64,000 bases of DNA from Histomonas meleagridis. Its lineage: Eukaryota; Parabasalia; Tritrichomonadida; Dientamoebidae. Position numbers and translations under genes: made by a program. The notes below the pieces were generated by a model. The model saw only the letters and a program-made list of their open reading frames with translations. It was not told the DNA's origin and made no database searches. Of this stretch, positions 38,992 to 47,541 are shown one piece after another. Positions within the stretch are counted from its first letter, which is position 1, and each line of letters starts with the position of its first letter. The stretch spans positions 248,001 to 312,000 of the forward strand of contig WSYJ01000153.1 of assembly GCA_020186115.1 (NCBI GenBank), given 5' to 3'.

Positions 38992-39693
38992 ATGTTCTTT
39001 GAATCAGCAAAAGCATTTCTCTTATCTTTTATGTTATCTGTATTAAATTATAATTTTTCAGACAATGGTATTCATAGATTTAATGGTTCATTCAAAACAT
39101 GTGATGAATCAATTTTATTTCCAAAAGTATCTTTTTTTTCATCGACTGGATTCGAAAGTAATAACATCGATTGTATAATTTTACCTAATGAACAGAATCA
39201 AATTTCATCAGAAAATAAACTTGAATGGAAAGTGTCTCAAAATGGATTTCATACTTCACTAGAATTAGCATTTGAAATCAAAGAGTTTCCTGAAAGAGAT
39301 TGTATTTATTCTCTCTTCATTCCTCCATCTTCATTTCTCGATGTTCCTGAAGCTGATGATCGCGAATTACCAGCACCACAGATCCCAAAGATACACTACT
39401 CACCACTCAATCAGACTAAAGTTGAAATACAACATAGATATCCAATTCCAGATGGAGAAACTCACAAAATTACCATATTTCCTCCAGATGTTTTTTGCAT
39501 TAACTCAAAACAGCAAATCACAAAAATCAAAATGAGCAAACCAAACTCATTTTCACTTGAAGTTCCTGCAGCATCACCAAAATATGCAAATATTGTTTAT
39601 ATAGCTACTGCTGCTGCACCGATAATTGCACTTCTTGTACATGTTTGTATTATATTTTGTAATAAATATTTGACTCGTTCCCAAAAGAAATAA
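38992..39693 (+). CDS. PIG-X/Pbn1-like ER membrane protein
   Basis: 233 residues, type I topology: N-terminal signal-like segment (AFLLSFMLSVLNYNFSD), lumenal domain, C-terminal helix (YIATAAAPIIALLVHVCIIF) and basic tail. Lumenal features match PIG-X: NGFHTSLELAF (GFH..L), a Cys followed by SLFIPPSSFLDVPE (IP...[FY].D..E), HRYPIP (H.RY..P), and TIFPPDVFCI (P...F.C). PIG-X stabilises PIG-M, the first mannosyltransferase of GPI-anchor synthesis. The assignment is by motif order only and could be wrong. Trichomonads are usually described as poor in GPI-anchor enzymes, which makes it worth testing. Confidence 0.55.
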   Translation: MFFESAKAFLLSFMLSVLNYNFSDNGIHRFNGSFKTCDESILFPKVSFFSSTGFESNNIDCIILPNEQNQISSENKLEWKVSQNGFHTSLELAFEIKEFPERDCIYSLFIPPSSFLDVPEADDRELPAPQIPKIHYSPLNQTKVEIQHRYPIPDGETHKITIFPPDVFCINSKQQITKIKMSKPNSFSLEVPAASPKYANIVYIATAAAPIIALLVHVCIIFCNKYLTRSQKK

Positions 39694-39904
39694 ATAAATT
39701 AATAAAATTTGTTTTCACTCGTTTTTTTTTTTTTTATTATATGCTTTAAATGAATATTCGTATTAACCTTTGGAATGAACAGAATTTTAAATTTAAATTT
39801 TTGTATTTAAAAAAAATAAAAACAATTTTAAACATTTTACATATAAAGTTAGGCAAAGAGGAAAATAGTTGGAATACATTCAATATAAAGATATTAAAAA
39901 CAAA

Positions 39905-40450
39905 CTATGTGGGATTATGCATTGAAATCTTATTGATCATTTCCTGCATTTGATATATCTGTTGATTAATTGATGATGGATTTGCTAAAGCTTCAAGCTC
40001 CTTTTTGTCCTCTGATATTCTTCTTTTGAGATCTTCATTCTGTGCAATGATTGCTTTTTGATTCTGGATTTTTGTATCAATTAACTTACTTAATATATTG
40101 AAGTATGTTAATTGCGTCTGTGGAACATGTATTTCAAAGGGAGGTACTAGCTTGCTTAATTCTGGGATTTTCTTTAATATTTCTAGTAATTCTTCTTTTG
40201 ATCCATTAAGGGAAAAATAACAATGACTAAAATCTGCGCCTTCATATTTAAATAAATACATACTATAAATAGAAGAACAAAGTGCTGCGAAAACATCTGA
40301 ATACTGTATGTTCATTTCTTTTTTAAAATGGTATGTTTGAAGTGCTTGAAAAATATCACACGCACGAATCCCCTTATTTCCAATTTCGCTTTTTCTTTGG
40401 CCAAACTTGTCCATAATATTGATAATCGCTTCAATTAATTCAACATCCAT
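39905..40450 (-). CDS. Hypothetical protein with coiled-coil C-terminus
   Basis: 181 residues, not recognised. The first ~110 residues are a compact mixed fold (MDVELIEAIINIMDKFG, GIRACDIFQALQTYHF). The last ~70 form a likely coiled coil (LSKLIDTKIQNQKAIIAQNE then KRRISEDKKELEAL). The gene is supported by two M3-like elements just upstream of its ATG. Confidence 0.65.
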   Translation of the reverse strand: MDVELIEAIINIMDKFGQRKSEIGNKGIRACDIFQALQTYHFKKEMNIQYSDVFAALCSSIYSMYLFKYEGADFSHCYFSLNGSKEELLEILKKIPELSKLVPPFEIHVPQTQLTYFNILSKLIDTKIQNQKAIIAQNEDLKRRISEDKKELEALANPSSINQQIYQMQEMINKISMHNPT

Positions 40451-40477
40451 GCCAATTCTTGCAAGGAACGTTTTTTA

Positions 40478-40519
40478 ATCGTTTCACAGAATTTTCTTTC
40501 TATCGTTCACACGATAGGG
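40478..40519 (-). promoter_or_regulatory. M3-like elements upstream of the 39905-40450 gene
   Basis: On the minus strand GAAACGATT (40478-40486) and GAACGATAG (40500-40508) lie 28-58 nt before the ATG at 40450. ACGATAGGG also occurs on the plus strand at 40511-40519, so CTATCGTTCACACGATAG forms a near-palindrome. Confidence 0.5.
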
Positions 40520-40833
40520 CATTCATTGAAATCAAAATATCTTTTTATATTATATATTTTATTATTATGTCAAATATAATCAACATTGCTTATCTAAAGC
40601 ATGAAATAATTTATGGAAAAGTTGTAAAAATCTTGAGTTTTTACTACAGTAAAATGAGTTCATTTAAATCTCAATTTTGAAAACAAATTATTTGACGATA
40701 GCGCACATTATCAAGACAAAAAAAATTTAAAAATTTGCGACAAATTGATGATTTATTGATCAACAAAACAAAAAACTTCTGAACCGCATAATTACACAAT
40801 TCTTAGAGAGAAAAAGTCGTGATTCTTTGGAAA

Positions 40834-41196
40834 TTAAATTGATTCAAAACAAAAATTAACGTCAAAATCAAAGTCAAAGTTTGCACCAACATCATCAAAG
40901 TTAATAGATGGTTCTTCTTTGATAATTGGAGCCATATTCTCGAGGTTTGATAATTCTTCTTCATAAGAAATTTTCTTTAAACTTGGAAAAACAACAACTC
41001 CTTCGTTAAGGCTAGGAGAAGGAGGCTCGCTGGTCTTAATAATGTTTGGGATTTCTTTTGATAAAAGATCAATACGGTTCAATGGAAAAATATGTCTACC
41101 TTTTTCATCAAGCTTATATTCTTTATAAAGAGATCCATCTTTGTTGTATACTTTTATTGAGCGAATGGCATTTCTTGTTTGGGAGAATCTTCCCAT
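40834..41196 (-). CDS. Small hypothetical protein with acidic/aromatic C-terminus
   Basis: 120 residues. A basic N-terminal half (RNAIRSIKVYNKDGSLYKEY, KLDEKGRHIFPLNRIDLL) is followed by a Ser/Pro segment and a very acidic aromatic tail (NFDDVGANFDFDFDVNF). That tail resembles an activation domain. A role in transcription is only a guess. The minus-strand upstream region holds CCAACGG and GATCGTTTAG (AACGATC on the other strand). No family recognised. Confidence 0.6.
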   Translation of the reverse strand: MGRFSQTRNAIRSIKVYNKDGSLYKEYKLDEKGRHIFPLNRIDLLSKEIPNIIKTSEPPSPSLNEGVVVFPSLKKISYEEELSNLENMAPIIKEEPSINFDDVGANFDFDFDVNFCFESI

Positions 41197-41897
41197 TTTG
41201 TGAAGTGAATAGATTTACGTTCTTGTCAAATTTGATACACTTCCAAAAAAAAGCCGTTGGGCCACCGCACTAAACGATCAAAAAGTATTCATTATGAAAG
41301 GAAGTGAAGTAACTTTTAATTGTTACAAATTTTATTTCGACACTATGAAAAAATTCGATAGATTTACATCAATGACTAGATTAATCAATCAACTCAAAAT
41401 ATCAATGCTTTTTAGCTTATACAATGTGGGAAAATAAGTAATGTTAAAAAATTCGTTTTCGAATATAAAAACCAATTTAATCATAAAATAATATTTTAAT
41501 GCTGATGGTGGTTAACCACCTAAATTTCAGATTCCTCAGGATTGTTTGGGTTTATATAGGTGAAATGGTCATGACTTGTATAGAGTCGTGCAAGCAGAAG
41601 GTTTCAAGATCAAAATTGTTAGGAAGTCAAAATTTTTATTAACATATTGATGTATAGTAATTTAGTGAAATACATGAACAATTTATCTGTGATAATCACT
41701 TTCAAAGGAAAGATTGGAACTTTTTAATAAATTGGACAGGCAAAAATTCATATGGTTCATGTTATGAGTACAGTAATGAGAACATATAAGACCCTAGGAT
41801 ATCCGATAAATTCTATCTACCAATTTTGAGAAAAATTAAAAATTCTTTTCAAAAATAAAATTGTCTTTGCTTGCGATGCTTGGCAGTTAACTGTCAT

Positions 41898-42160
41898 ACG
41901 GTTTTGCACGGTGGGCAAATGGGAAAAATAAACGGTTACATGTCAGATGTCGTTCTGAGGTGAACGACTTTTTGTACGATCAGAGCAGTATTTTGAATAT
42001 AACTAGCTGTGAATAAAACCGCTCTATGGTCAAATGATGAATATGTCAAATAATTTTGAATGTTCGTCCGGCTACGATACATTACGACAACTGTAGAAAA
42101 TAACGGTATTGCGTTTAGGACACACGAACGGTATTCAACACACAGACATAGTCACGATAA
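41898..42160. promoter_or_regulatory. Cluster of Myb-like ACGGT/ACGAT motifs
   Basis: In about 260 bp I see ACGGT at 41898, AACGGTTAC at 41931, GAACGAC and TACGATC around 41963-41982, AAACCGC near 42019, TACGATAC near 42073, TAACGGTATT at 42101, GAACGGTATT near 42126 and CACGATAA near 42153. ACGGTATT occurs twice within 30 bp. This density is far above the surroundings. The target gene is unclear; the R2R3 Myb gene begins ~1 kb downstream. Confidence 0.4.
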
Positions 42161-42610
42161 AAACAATCAATATAATCTACTCCAACGCAATGTATAATTT
42201 TTAATATTTTCATTTATATTATCAATATTTCGAATCTATAATATATCCATCTGTGTAATATCTTTATACCTTGTTACATTACAAAGATCAGGATTGTATG
42301 TTAGATATTAATTTCTCACAATTTATTATTTGATTCAATATATAAGAATATTTTATATTTTTTTTCTTCTCCAAATTGTATACGAGACATTAAATATTCA
42401 CATCAAGTCCATATTTTCATGTAATTTTTGATATAATATATTAATTCATAAATAAACTCGTAGTAGATTATTCTTAATTATGAATTCAATATCATTATGA
42501 ATATACTAAAATGCTATGATAACGAAAAATATATCGAAAAATATGCACAATATGTGATTATCGTCGCTATAGCATGATGAGAATCCAACTCATCTCTCAG
42601 TGAATGTCAA

Positions 42611-42632
42611 TTTGACAACTGTGATTGTCAAA
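42611..42632. repeat. Short perfect inverted repeat
   Basis: TTTGACAA (42611-42618) and TTGTCAAA (42625-42632) with a 6-nt loop. It could be a protein-binding site or hairpin; no adjacent gene explains it. Confidence 0.6.
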
Positions 42633-43122
42633 TGACAAATCCCCAACGAATTATTGAATTGCCTTCTGAATTGGAGGCGGACCACAGCATTCAAAAATTG
42701 TGTTCAATCCCATTACAAAATGTCCTATTCAATTTTGAATGAGAGCTAAATTTTAAACCGCCGAGATTGCCTGTCAATTTTTTACGAGTTCGTACCAACA
42801 CAAAAAATTGAATGCCCTCAAATCTAACCGTTCCAGTAACAATATAAATCATAAAAAATTTCGCGATACATATAACAAAACTAGCTCTAATTAATATACC
42901 CAACATATCAAACATAATGAGATATTAAATTACATATTAATCATTGTTCATATGTATATAAAATTAGAAATCATTATTTTTTTAAGTTTTTAAACTGTTT
43001 TTATTGAAAATTATTGAGATAAAACTTTATCACACAATTTTTGTGGGGACTGTATTGAATTTTCAAGGGATTGAAAGATTTCAATCTTAACCCAGATATA
43101 TCAAAAATAATAATTGGCCCTC

Positions 43123-43611
43123 ATGCTACGCCAGAAGAAACATTCCCAAAAGAAAGCATTTTTTACAGCCGAAGAAGACCTGCTTTTAACTGAGCTTGTT
43201 CAAGCTCACGGGGGTGATAAAAACTGGAATGTAATTTCAGGTCTCATAAAAAATAAGAATCCACGTCAATGTAGGGATAGATGGAACAATTACCTTGACC
43301 CAAATCTAAACCATGAGGTCTGGAAGAAAGAAGAAGAAGAATTACTCATGCAAAAGTATTTTGAAATTGGGCCAAAATGGAAAATCTTGGGAACTCTGAT
43401 GAATGGAAGATCACCATCTGACGTTCGCAACAAGTGCCTTCAATTACTAAGAGGCAAAAAGAATTTTTCAGCTGAAAAAAATGAAACAAAGAAAATTGAT
43501 GATGAATCATTTTTCAGCGAAGTATTTTCGGACTTTGAAAAAGAGATTAGTTCTTTTGATCTCTTCTCTCAAGAACCTGTTCTTGATGAAATTTTTCAGT
43601 TTTGTTTCTAG
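43123..43611 (+). CDS. R2R3 Myb-type DNA-binding protein
   Basis: 162 residues from the first ATG (43123); the codon used upstream in the open frame is TTG. Two Myb repeats: FFTAEEDLLLTELVQAHG followed by KNWNVISGLI and RQCRDRWNNYLDP, then VWKKEEEELLMQKYFEIGPK, WKILGTLMNGRSPSDVRNKC. The tryptophan/aromatic spacing is typical. The C-terminal ~50 residues are acidic and Phe-rich (FFSEVFSDFEKEISSFDLFS), possibly an activation domain. In T. vaginalis, small two-repeat Mybs act as core-promoter (M3) and gene-specific factors, and M3-like sites are frequent in this window. TTCAATCTTAA before the ATG matches the site upstream of 17576. Confidence 0.93.
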   Translation: MLRQKKHSQKKAFFTAEEDLLLTELVQAHGGDKNWNVISGLIKNKNPRQCRDRWNNYLDPNLNHEVWKKEEEELLMQKYFEIGPKWKILGTLMNGRSPSDVRNKCLQLLRGKKNFSAEKNETKKIDDESFFSEVFSDFEKEISSFDLFSQEPVLDEIFQFCF

Positions 43612-44108
43612 GCAATTCTGAAAATCGGGCTTTCTTATCATGAAATCTCTCTCTCTCTCTCTAAAACTCTACTGGAAAAAAATTTTAGTTTTAATCCTCA
43701 GAGGAATCTCAAAAGATTTTAATCGAACAAAAAAATGTGTCAACCAACTATCAATTGAATATTTGTATAGCAGCGGATAGTTTTTAATTCAATTGGCCGA
43801 TTCAAAAAATTTTAGATGAAACAATTTTTCATTGGTGTTAAATCTTGGCAATTGAATTTTTTTGTGAACTGTGTGTTTGTCAATATGAGGGTGGTTTATC
43901 CGAGCTAGGATAAAATTTTTATGATGCTCTTCGTGATAACAGAGAGCCCATTAAATAGGTGTTACATTTTAGCTGATATTAGCTAATAAAATATTAATAT
44001 TTGAAAAATCGATCACTTAGTTATCAAACTTACAATCGAATAAAAATGAAAATACAATTTATTTTATAATGTGCTGCATCATGGTTTCTGATTGAGCTTG
44101 AAAACAAG
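43612..44108. other. Intergenic with TC microsatellite
   Basis: A (TC)n run lies at about 43646-43662. The rest is AT-rich 3' flanks of two convergent genes. No gene seen. Confidence 0.6.
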
Positions 44109-45356
44109 TTAGCTAACTTCCAAAGTTTCTTGTATTTCTTCTGTATCTGTATACAATGAATTAATGGCATTATAAAAAGCAAATATATCTTTGTAAACTG
44201 CAGTTTCCCGAATGGATCCTGTTGAAAGAACCGGAAAACCAAAATCAATTGTTCTGATATTCATATTTAAAGATAATGGATTACTTATTGTTACACCGAA
44301 AAATTGTAAATCTTTTTGGTACTGTTTTTGTATTATTTGAGATTTCATTCGATTTTCTTGTATAATCTCTTCACCAATTGGATCTGTTTGAAAATTCCTT
44401 CTGAAGGAAAGATATAGAACAGGACCTTTTCCCAAATACCCAACCATGGAATCGCTCAAACCAATGAATCTTGGGTGATGACCTTCAAAACCAAAAGTAG
44501 CTATAATAAGAGATTTCGATTTCACTTCATCAATGTTTTTTCCTGAAAAAATCGTGCTAAATAAACTATTCAAAAAGTCGCTTGATGCGGATGTCCGATA
44601 GAGGCCCGAGTGCCCAAAAGCAGCAAACATTTGAACTGTTTTAGTATCTTGCTTAGCATCCAAAAATGCATTAAAAGAAGCAAATGCAGGGGCAAAAGTT
44701 GACAAACGTGATGAGTAGATAATATTATTATTTGTGCTTGCAGGTTGTGCATCATCAAATTGAAGATCCCAATCAATTATATTTTCTTCTTTGCATTTTA
44801 GTAGAGAAGCAATGTATGTTTTGAGTTTAGTTTTTCCTATAATTGCATTAAAATGTTTTTCTGAATCATATTGTGGATGACATGAATTATTAGGAACAAG
44901 CTCAACAGAAACACTTGGGATAATTGCAACACCTCTTTTTGAATCTACATTTTTCCTTTTGATCTTTCCTTTTTTCCCCTTGATAAGAACAGACCCAGAA
45001 ATTCGTAAATCACGATCAAGGTATGTTTGCCATCTTGCAGAAGAAAAATCACTCATTGCTAGACGTAGCATTTGAATTTTACCATCTTGAAATTCATAAT
45101 TTTGCTTTAATTTTAAACAAGGATTATCAATACATGTTCCAACAATACATGCTTTTTCATATCCTCCAATATTGTATGCTATTATAGAAGCATTATCTCT
45201 TATAATAAATCCTTTTTGTGGAATTGTAATTGATTCATTTTCCTGAATTTTTTCAAATCCATGTTTTTTAAGTTTCTTTTCACAATAAGAAACAAATGCA
45301 TATTTGTTTGTAATTTCATTCATCAATTTTAAAAGAGATTTTGGTGATTTTTTCAT
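44109..45356 (-). CDS. M18 aspartyl-aminopeptidase homologue that has lost its metal ligands
   Basis: 415 residues with the M18 layout: VGTCIDNPCLKLKQN, SARWQTYLDRDLRISG, VAIIPSVSVEL, a middle dimerisation-type region, SSRLSTFAPAFASFNAF, FGHSGLYRTSASSDFLNS, FGFEGHHPRFIGLSDS, DFGFPVLSTGSIRETA. Every known zinc-ligand position has changed. HTD is CID, the Asp of RLDNL is Ser (RLSTF), DNEEVGS is replaced by GHSGLYR, the SADMAHA Asp/His box is TFGFEGH, and the His of MHSIRE is Gly (TGSIRE). The frame is intact over full length, so it is a maintained non-peptidase scaffold rather than a pseudogene. M18 enzymes form tetrahedral dodecamers. Head-to-head with the SGNH-like gene. Confidence 0.8.
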   Translation of the reverse strand: MKKSPKSLLKLMNEITNKYAFVSYCEKKLKKHGFEKIQENESITIPQKGFIIRDNASIIAYNIGGYEKACIVGTCIDNPCLKLKQNYEFQDGKIQMLRLAMSDFSSARWQTYLDRDLRISGSVLIKGKKGKIKRKNVDSKRGVAIIPSVSVELVPNNSCHPQYDSEKHFNAIIGKTKLKTYIASLLKCKEENIIDWDLQFDDAQPASTNNNIIYSSRLSTFAPAFASFNAFLDAKQDTKTVQMFAAFGHSGLYRTSASSDFLNSLFSTIFSGKNIDEVKSKSLIIATFGFEGHHPRFIGLSDSMVGYLGKGPVLYLSFRRNFQTDPIGEEIIQENRMKSQIIQKQYQKDLQFFGVTISNPLSLNMNIRTIDFGFPVLSTGSIRETAVYKDIFAFYNAINSLYTDTEEIQETLEVS

Positions 45357-45395
45357 ATTTTGGTTTAAACGGTCACTTTCCCGCTGCTTCAGATA
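45357..45395. promoter_or_regulatory. 39-bp divergent promoter with AAACGGTCAC
   Basis: Only 39 bp separate the two start codons (45356 minus, 45396 plus). AAACGGTCAC lies at 45367-45376, identical to the element at 9159-9168 upstream of the golgin gene. Transcription start sites must therefore lie in or next to this element, unless the true starts are downstream ATGs. Confidence 0.5.
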
Positions 45396-47195
45396 ATGAT
45401 TTCAAGGGACATAGTTGTACACTTTCAAGGATCTAAACTTTGGTGTGCCCTTGTTCACACAGCAAATTTCGAAAAAGTGATAGTACGTGGTGTAGCTTCA
45501 GTAGCCATTGATCGATTTAATAATGTTTTTCATAAATCAATTAATATATCAGATGTAAAAATAGGTATCATTCAAAACTTTGATGATATAGAAATTATTG
45601 AAAATCCCGAAAATGAAGAATTAAGTAATAATCCAAATCAAGAATTAATCATCTATTTACCAGATTATGATGAAAATGCGCCTCCTCCACCCACCATTCT
45701 TACCAATGAAGAAATTGACAAATACAAAAAATTATCATCTATGTTTTATCAAATGGAATATTATAGTGCTGCATGTGATTGTAAGAACATAATTCAAAGC
45801 GCTGCTACAACATCAGCGCCACCATTTCATACTGAAACGCCAACCATTAAATTAGAAACCCAAAATATTTTTTCATCATCTGATTCCAATTCATTTGATC
45901 TTCAACTTAAAAATTTGCTTTCATCCAACATTCCCACCTCTGATTTTAAGCGTCGCTTACAAGAACTATCCAAAATCAATCCACATAAAATCATTGAAGT
46001 AATTCTCCATTATTATGAATGTTATGATTTAATACCACAAATTTGTTTACAAGATGAATCGAACACGAAATATCTTTTAGACACAATCACACTACGATTA
46101 AACACGAAATCATTATTATTATTAACCGAAGCATTTGTTAATTCTGGACAAATCGAAACGACATTACATATCTTAAGTTTACCTAATCATGACACAACGT
46201 TAACAGATGTTCTCTTTTTTTTGTTTTTCTTATTACAAGATTATCAACTAGCTCGAATGTATAAAGCGTTATTAATCTTTTTTAAGACATATTCGATGCG
46301 GCAAGTTGGGAATATTAACTTAAATACTATTTTTGTGATTCTTACAGGTATTAAACATTGGCCATCGCATCAGTTTTCATCCAACACGAAAGAACAACGT
46401 AAACGTGATATAATCTCACAGAATGATAATGTTGTTTTTTCCATAATCCAAATGACGGCCATTTTCTTATTTATAAGTGGTGAATTTAATCGATATAGTA
46501 CACTGATGACATTATTAAAGCCTTATAATACACATCTTGAACAAATTGCTAAAAATGAACGAAAAAATTCGACGTGGAATTTCCATAAATTTTCATGCGC
46601 AGCATTTTCGAGATTTCGTCCACCGATTACTACTAAAAGACGAATATTCGCATTAGGAGATGAATATATATTACATTGTAGTTATATAAAAATTCCAACG
46701 TTTGGTAATATTATACCACATCCAATCCAAGGATTACAAATTAATGACTTAAACGAAGAGAAAACTTCGTTCCAAAAGTCAGCTTTCTGGAATAGAATTA
46801 GAGAAATTGTAACTTTCGATATTTTGATTTTGTCTTTGGGAACAAATGATATTAAAAATTATTTGCCAATGTGTATGATGTATAACTCTGAGGTAACTTT
46901 TAACTCTTTCGCTTTAATGACGATAAAACAATACGTTTGGTTACTAGAAAAAATTCATTCGATGTACCCAAATGTGAAAATTATTATACACTCTTTGTTT
47001 AACTTGCAAAGCGATATGTTTTCGGATTTTAATAAAATGCTGAAAAAAGAATTGCCGGAATTCGTTAAGTATTTGGATTTGGAAGTAGACCCGGAAAACG
47101 TTTCAAAATGCGCTTTCTTTGGAAATGAAAACGAATCAACAGTAGACTACGCAAAATTGTTCTTAACAAAGTTCGCTGAATTACATATAAAATAA
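45396..47195 (+). CDS. Large protein with C-terminal SGNH-hydrolase-like domain
   Basis: 599 residues. The N-terminal ~100 residues (VVHFQGSKLWCALVHTANFE) and the helical middle (~110-430) are not recognised. From ~405 the order is SGNH-like: RIFALGDEYILHCSYIKIP (block I, GDE where GDS is expected), FDILILSLGTNDIKNYLP (block III GxND), then YVWLLEKIHSMYPNVKIIIH. A C-terminal VDYAKLFLTKF replaces the usual DxxH block. The nucleophile Ser and the Asp-His pair are not visible, so a hydrolytic role is doubtful; carbohydrate or lipid binding is possible. Stop overlaps TAAA. Confidence 0.6.
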   Translation: MISRDIVVHFQGSKLWCALVHTANFEKVIVRGVASVAIDRFNNVFHKSINISDVKIGIIQNFDDIEIIENPENEELSNNPNQELIIYLPDYDENAPPPPTILTNEEIDKYKKLSSMFYQMEYYSAACDCKNIIQSAATTSAPPFHTETPTIKLETQNIFSSSDSNSFDLQLKNLLSSNIPTSDFKRRLQELSKINPHKIIEVILHYYECYDLIPQICLQDESNTKYLLDTITLRLNTKSLLLLTEAFVNSGQIETTLHILSLPNHDTTLTDVLFFLFFLLQDYQLARMYKALLIFFKTYSMRQVGNINLNTIFVILTGIKHWPSHQFSSNTKEQRKRDIISQNDNVVFSIIQMTAIFLFISGEFNRYSTLMTLLKPYNTHLEQIAKNERKNSTWNFHKFSCAAFSRFRPPITTKRRIFALGDEYILHCSYIKIPTFGNIIPHPIQGLQINDLNEEKTSFQKSAFWNRIREIVTFDILILSLGTNDIKNYLPMCMMYNSEVTFNSFALMTIKQYVWLLEKIHSMYPNVKIIIHSLFNLQSDMFSDFNKMLKKELPEFVKYLDLEVDPENVSKCAFFGNENESTVDYAKLFLTKFAELHIK

Positions 47196-47541
47196 AGATA
47201 ATAATAAAAATGTGATTTGTTATATGTAGTGGGAACAAAATAAATAATAAAAAGTTGTTCATTATTAACTTTTGTGCAATTCTTTTTTTATCTATAAACA
47301 TAATATACAATATTTTTTAATTTATATGAATTAAAATTTCGTGAAAAGATTTACTCTATTGAGAAATTACCATCATTTCTACATTGATGCACTGAGTTGG
47401 CCTTTGGTTAAAATTTGTTTACTGTTTCATCATCATTTTCATGTATATTTTGTAAATTTTATGTTTATTCGAAAGAACATTACACTTTTTCGAACGATCA
47501 AAATGCATTAAGATTCGAACAAAATTTTTGTCAATTCTACC
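47196..47541. other. Intergenic, upstream of ankyrin gene 3
   Basis: About 345 bp, AT-rich. TTCGAACGATCAAAA (AACGAT near 47493) lies ~45 nt before the ATG at 47542 and fits the M3-like pattern. Nothing else seen. Confidence 0.5.

Larger units (their letters stand above)
41197..43122. other. 1.9-kb intergenic region upstream of the Myb gene
   Basis: No gene that I can support. Short open frames, such as one at 42691-42915 on the minus strand, are not protein-like. Contents: GGTGGTTAACCACC palindrome (near 41507), a cluster of Myb-like motifs (41898-42160), and an inverted repeat at 42611-42632. The first ~700 bp and the 41880-42170 block are less AT-rich than usual for intergenic DNA here and could carry a non-coding RNA that I do not recognise. 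Confidence 0.5.

Noticed and set aside
40459-40680. Short plus-strand frame opposite the M3-like promoter region
   Set aside because: It lies in the promoter of the minus-strand gene, has no domain, and its composition is that of intergenic DNA.
41540-41620. A tRNA-like region (GTATAGAGTC... GGTTTCAAG)
   Set aside because: No acceptor stem pairing and no proper T arm could be drawn.
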